Below are positions 60,801-64,000 of a stretch of 64,000 nt of DNA, in pieces. A program made the translations under genes and the position numbers. The stretch covers positions 27,716,001-27,780,000 of the forward strand of contig NC_091674.1 in assembly GCF_042453785.1 (NCBI RefSeq), in the 5' to 3' direction. The notes beneath the pieces are model-generated. The model did no database searches and was not told the origin of the DNA. It was given only the letters and a program-made list of their open reading frames with translations. Position 1 is the first letter of the stretch. The number at the start of each line of letters is the position of its first letter. Origin of the DNA: Malus domestica. Taxonomy: Eukaryota; Streptophyta; Magnoliopsida; Rosales; Rosaceae.

Positions 60801-61190
60801 TCCCTTGAAATCCGTCAAGACCCGGAGCTTTAAGCCCTCCCATTTTCATGGCAGCAGTTTTAATCTCCTCCACAGAGAACGTAGCCGTTAACGAAACATT
60901 CATCTCCTCCGAAACCTTCGAGGTAACGCAGTCAAGCATGTCACCCCACTCCCTGTTGCCCGAAGAAGTGAATAATTCCACAAAATGGTCATCAATTAAG
61001 CGCCGGATCTGCCCTGGATTATCCACCCAGTTCCCATTCCCATTTTTAAGCGATATTACTTGATTTCGCCTTCTTCTTTGTAGGGTAGATTGATGGAAGA
61101 ACTTAGTATTCGCATCTCCTTCCTTAAGCCATTGCACCCTTGATTTTTGTTGCCAAACGCTCTCCTCCTGACTCCATAAACGATCAACCT
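57849..61190 (-). mobile_element. L1-type LINE, 5'-truncated
   Basis: The plus-strand T run at 57849-57862 is the poly(A) tail of a minus-strand element. The 3' UTR is about 178 nt. ORF2 runs backwards in one frame from about 61190: VDRLWSQEESVWQQK, QWLKEGDANTKFFHQ, LKAPGLDGFQGIFYQ, FRPISLCNYSYKILSK, GLRQGDPLSPYLFLLVSEVL and HIFFADDALIFLKAE (reverse transcriptase active site). A zinc-finger reverse-transcriptase-associated region (ICPICNRYEESLVHLFLQC) and an RNase H domain (INVDASW..., VESDSQESI) follow, ending at 58027. Two in-frame stops, at about 59386 and 59008, sit where the family has Trp (TGG to TAG or TGA). The endonuclease and ORF1 are absent. No clear target duplication was found. 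Confidence 0.93.
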
Positions 61191-61622
61191 TCTACCTTAC
61201 AGAAGGTATTTGATGGCAAAGCGAGTCAGCTTCTTCGGTCTTTTCATGAGATCAATTTTGGTAACTTCAATTTGTGTGCCGAAGACAGAAGCATATGCCA
61301 CAACCCACAAGAAATCTTGATGTGGGCGATCTTCAGCCTCATGGGTATGACATGCTCACGCAAGATCGAGAAATGAGTACAAGAACACATAGGCGACCCT
61401 ATTTCGGTTTTTGTTGCTTATCGGGTGTTCATCTGGTATAAATCCCATGTATCTCAGTAGCCATACACAAATTCATTGATTCTTTAAGGATAAAACAGAA
61501 GAATTATGAACATTCGAAACTTAGAACTTTATAGATGCTGCAATTTCCGTAAGAAAAATTACAACGTCACAAAAACAATTCAGAAAGAAGATGACACATA
61601 GTGATGGAAGCTAGTTTTGCAC
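61191..61622. other. Spacer between the LINE and the next gene
   Basis: Probably the 3' UTR of the minus-strand gene at 61623, disrupted upstream by the LINE. A plus-strand open frame across the border (61140-61376) has no recognised domain. Confidence 0.4.
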
Positions 61623-62789
61623 TCAAATTTCAGCCATCAATTTACCAGCTACATTGGCCACAGAACAGCAAAGCCTTGCTTCCAAGGTCAAGGAAGAAAC
61701 TGCTTCGTTTATCGATCTCAGCTCTTCGTGAAACTCCGGATGCAACACCAATGCAGAATAATTCTCGTCCAGCACCATTCCGATACATTTCGCAACATCT
61801 TCAAGCTTAGGAACCCAATCACAAGCCTTCAAGCCCGACGCTGTTGATGCCTGAGGAAACCTCTCATACTTCTTCAGCCACTTACCCAAATACCGCAGCA
61901 AGCTCTTCATCTCCTTCCCACTCAGCTTACTAATCGCGGCCGAAAACATCACCTCATCGAGGTTCTTCGAAACCATTAGATAATGCAGGCAGAGTTCTGC
62001 AGAAGAGACCCCATCATACGCTACCATGAGCAAAACTGCAGCATCTTTCGCAACTCTTAATTTCTTGTCTGAGAGACTCTGATCTCCGGCCTTCTGAGCC
62101 GCGGCCAATGCCCGGCTCTCCCATTCCTTCCTCACATCCATGGAGCTAGCATAACTGTCTTTAGGCGGATCAAGGAAGTACTTCAAGATGAGCAGCAACT
62201 CCGATGACCCGAGATCAGAAGCATGCTTAACACAAAGACAAAGCAGTTCCGACCTCCTCTTTGCAACGAGTTTCGGAACCAAATGCTGATAACAAGAATT
62301 GGAGAAAACCCCATTTGCAATCAAAACACCTACCAAATCCCAAATCTCCAAAACAACACTGGAATCCAAAACCAAACCAGCAACATCCTTGCCAATCAAA
62401 TTCCCAACTTTCTCAATCAAAACCCGGGAATACCCATCATTCGACGAATCGACCCCAATCGATTCCCCAGCTTTCCTTTTCTCCCAAATGTTCTCTAGAA
62501 ACGGATTTAGGATTCCCAAGAACTCAACTTTGGTGAAATTGGTCGGGTTTTTGAGCTTCTTTTGGAGCTTGGTGAAGAACTTCTTGCCCGAATCGATGAG
62601 CACGGAGTCCGTTTGTGAGATCTTCCATCCGTCGATTGGGATTGCAGCAGCCGAGGCATTTGGATCGTCGAATTTGGGTTTCAAATTCTCAAAAATGGGT
62701 TCCGGGTCAAGAACGATGGGGTAGTCTGATGGGGCGGATTGGGTTTTGGATTTGGCCGAGGCTCTCGCAATGACTTCGAGCAACGACAT
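61623..62789 (-). CDS. Conserved plant protein of unknown function
   Basis: A single exon. The frame is open upstream to 63005, but the likely start is Met at 62789 (MSLLEVIARASAKSKTQSAP), giving 388 residues. The upstream part (MGIKAQNWYRS...) looks like translated 5' UTR. The protein is rich in helices and leucine with no signal peptide or membrane segment. Stretches such as RSELLCLCVKHASDLGSSEL, LLILKYFLDPP, GKEMKSLLRYLGKWLKKYER and LLHYL-type repeats suggest an alpha-helical solenoid, like plant homologues annotated only as uncharacterised or possibly nucleolar proteins. I do not assign a function. No lesions are seen. The alternative is the long start at 63005 (460 residues). Confidence 0.85.
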   Translation of the reverse strand: MSLLEVIARASAKSKTQSAPSDYPIVLDPEPIFENLKPKFDDPNASAAAIPIDGWKISQTDSVLIDSGKKFFTKLQKKLKNPTNFTKVEFLGILNPFLENIWEKRKAGESIGVDSSNDGYSRVLIEKVGNLIGKDVAGLVLDSSVVLEIWDLVGVLIANGVFSNSCYQHLVPKLVAKRRSELLCLCVKHASDLGSSELLLILKYFLDPPKDSYASSMDVRKEWESRALAAAQKAGDQSLSDKKLRVAKDAAVLLMVAYDGVSSAELCLHYLMVSKNLDEVMFSAAISKLSGKEMKSLLRYLGKWLKKYERFPQASTASGLKACDWVPKLEDVAKCIGMVLDENYSALVLHPEFHEELRSINEAVSSLTLEARLCCSVANVAGKLMAEI

Positions 62790-63005
62790 GGCGGAGGAAT
62801 CACAGAGCTTACCAAGTGTGGCGTCGTCGGCGGCGGAAAGTGCAGAGATTGGGAAAAAGTTACAGGTGCCGACTGCTGAGGGAGGAAGGGTTTTAGTTCG
62901 CGGACACGAAAGAGGAAATAGGGTTTTAGCCAATATTGGGCCAATTTTTTGGTATTGGGCCTGAAACCAAATGGATCTATACCAATTTTGGGCCTTTATG
63001 CCCAT

Positions 63006-63969
63006 TTACCTTTTTTTTTTGTCAAAACTTTTTGTTAATTTTTTTGTTTTTGTTTTTGTTTAACAGATGATTATATTTGGAAAGACATTTTATTGTTCAA
63101 TGTCACAACAAAGTTATGTCATCATAAAAAGCGTCTGGAAAAATTAGATATTAAATTAATGACAATTATATATCATCATCCACCATTTATATGAGTGAAA
63201 TAAACCTTGATATATGTCCAATTTTTTTAGCTAATATTAAAAATTGTCCAATTTATTAAAATAAATTCAAACTCTTAAGTTTGAATTATTTTCTTATGAA
63301 TTATTCCCTCTTTAATGATAAGATTTATTTCTTTTTTATTTCTTGTTATTTCTTTTTCTACCTGCTATAAGCCCCGTTTATAGATTTTATTTTTAATTTT
63401 TATAATCAATCTATATTACATGTTAATTATATTTATCTACTTATATGACAATTTTTTTTTATAATCAACGTATCACAAATTACTATGTCTCATAAGTATA
63501 TTACATTTTTTGTACCTTTTAGTTGGGTTTCATATCTCGCTTATAGGTATAACATACATTCATATATTTGTTACTTGAATTAGGGTTGTATGTCTGGATT
63601 TGTGTTTGTATATTAGTTTTTTGTTAAAAGATATTAAGTAGATTTATTGAAATTAGAAAATTCATGAAATTAGAATATATTAATTTATCTATAAGATTTA
63701 AAATATATATATAAAATGAGTACAAAAGAAATAAAAATAGAGAAAAGATAATACTGGACGTAACCTAAAACCGTGTTTACTTTTTGAGCCCATATCTAAA
63801 TGCCCCAAAATAAAATTACCACATCATTCCTCTACTACCATAGATTATCACTCCCTTTCTTTTCCCATCAGGCATATAACACAGAAAGGAAAGAAGGCAA
63901 GGGGACAATTAACTAACTAGAAGGACTTAAAGAAGAAAATCCCCTTCGTTTTATTTCTAACTAGAGAAA
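63006..63969. other. Spacer and probable bidirectional promoter
   Basis: Very AT-rich between divergent genes. The last 100 bases are a purine-rich 5' leader (for example AAAGGAAAGAAGGCAAGGGG). No other gene is seen. Confidence 0.5.
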
Positions 63970-64000
63970 ATGTCGAAAGGGTCAGCGGTAGCTGCTATGT
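63970..64000 (+). CDS. Start of an unidentified gene (cut by window end)
   Basis: ATG in a good context (GAGAAAATGTCG) opens MSKGSAVAAM and runs off the window. It is preceded by a leader-like purine-rich stretch. Ten residues are too few to name the product. Confidence 0.5.
   Translation, partial: MSKGSAVAAM

Noticed and set aside
61140-61376. Open frame spanning the LINE border
   Set aside because: Crosses a transposon insertion edge and shows no known domain.
62223-62724. Plus-strand open frames of 91-141 codons
   Set aside because: Antisense shadows of the minus-strand gene at 61623-62789.

Overview
The window is nuclear DNA of a flowering plant. The genes have many exons, GT-AG introns, long AT-rich spacers and all the main classes of plant transposable element. 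The mix of genes and repeat families resembles woody Rosaceae of the apple/pear type, but that placement is inference and no species is claimed.

Layout. From 1 to 4.7 kb, a hypersensitive-induced-reaction (HIR) prohibitin-like gene (+) converges on a short VDAC porin gene (-). From 4.7 to 7.6 kb there is AT-rich spacer with a near-perfect 500-bp tandem repeat and a decayed C-terminus of an MCTP/FTIP gene. From 7634 to 27597 lies a tandem segmental duplication. Unit A (7634-18471) and unit B (18472-27597) each carry an RTM2-like small-heat-shock/membrane gene (-) and the 5' part of a pectate lyase gene (+). Only unit B leads into a complete pectate lyase (27176-28812). The junctions share the 5-bp microhomology ACCCT. 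After the copying, unit A gained a hAT element (itself carrying a nested element), two MITEs and a solo LTR, while unit B gained a Harbinger-like element and an inverted-repeat element. Removing these insertions leaves about 6.5 kb in each unit.

From 29.4 to 33.4 kb is a 14-exon isochorismate synthase (ICS) gene (-) with several lesions, probably a pseudogene. From 34.3 to 40.6 kb is an apparently intact 13-exon gene (-) for a YLPM1-like P-loop protein. A hAT-type element lies at 41.05-41.95 kb. From 43.4 to 54.9 kb is a chromodomain Ty3/gypsy retrotransposon (-) with a 5-bp target duplication. One of its LTRs is split by a 6.2-kb CACTA-like element that carries a captured multi-exon TTC5-type TPR gene, five 346-bp tandem repeats and four blocks of GCGCGACG hairpins. 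The retrotransposon sits directly behind a dead RING-H2 gene whose intact paralogue follows on the other strand (56412-57143). A 5'-truncated L1-type LINE (57.8-61.2 kb), a conserved plant gene of unknown function (61.6-62.8 kb, -) and the first codons of a new + strand gene end the window.

The most unusual signal is inside the 1.6-kb inverted-repeat element of unit B. It holds a plant snRNA-type promoter (USE plus TATA at Pol II spacing) followed at the right distance by sequence matching the 5' end of U2 snRNA. Apart from this the genes are unrelated neighbours rather than one pathway; HIR, RTM2-like, ICS and pectate lyase all belong to families linked to defence or cell walls, but nothing here shows that they act together.
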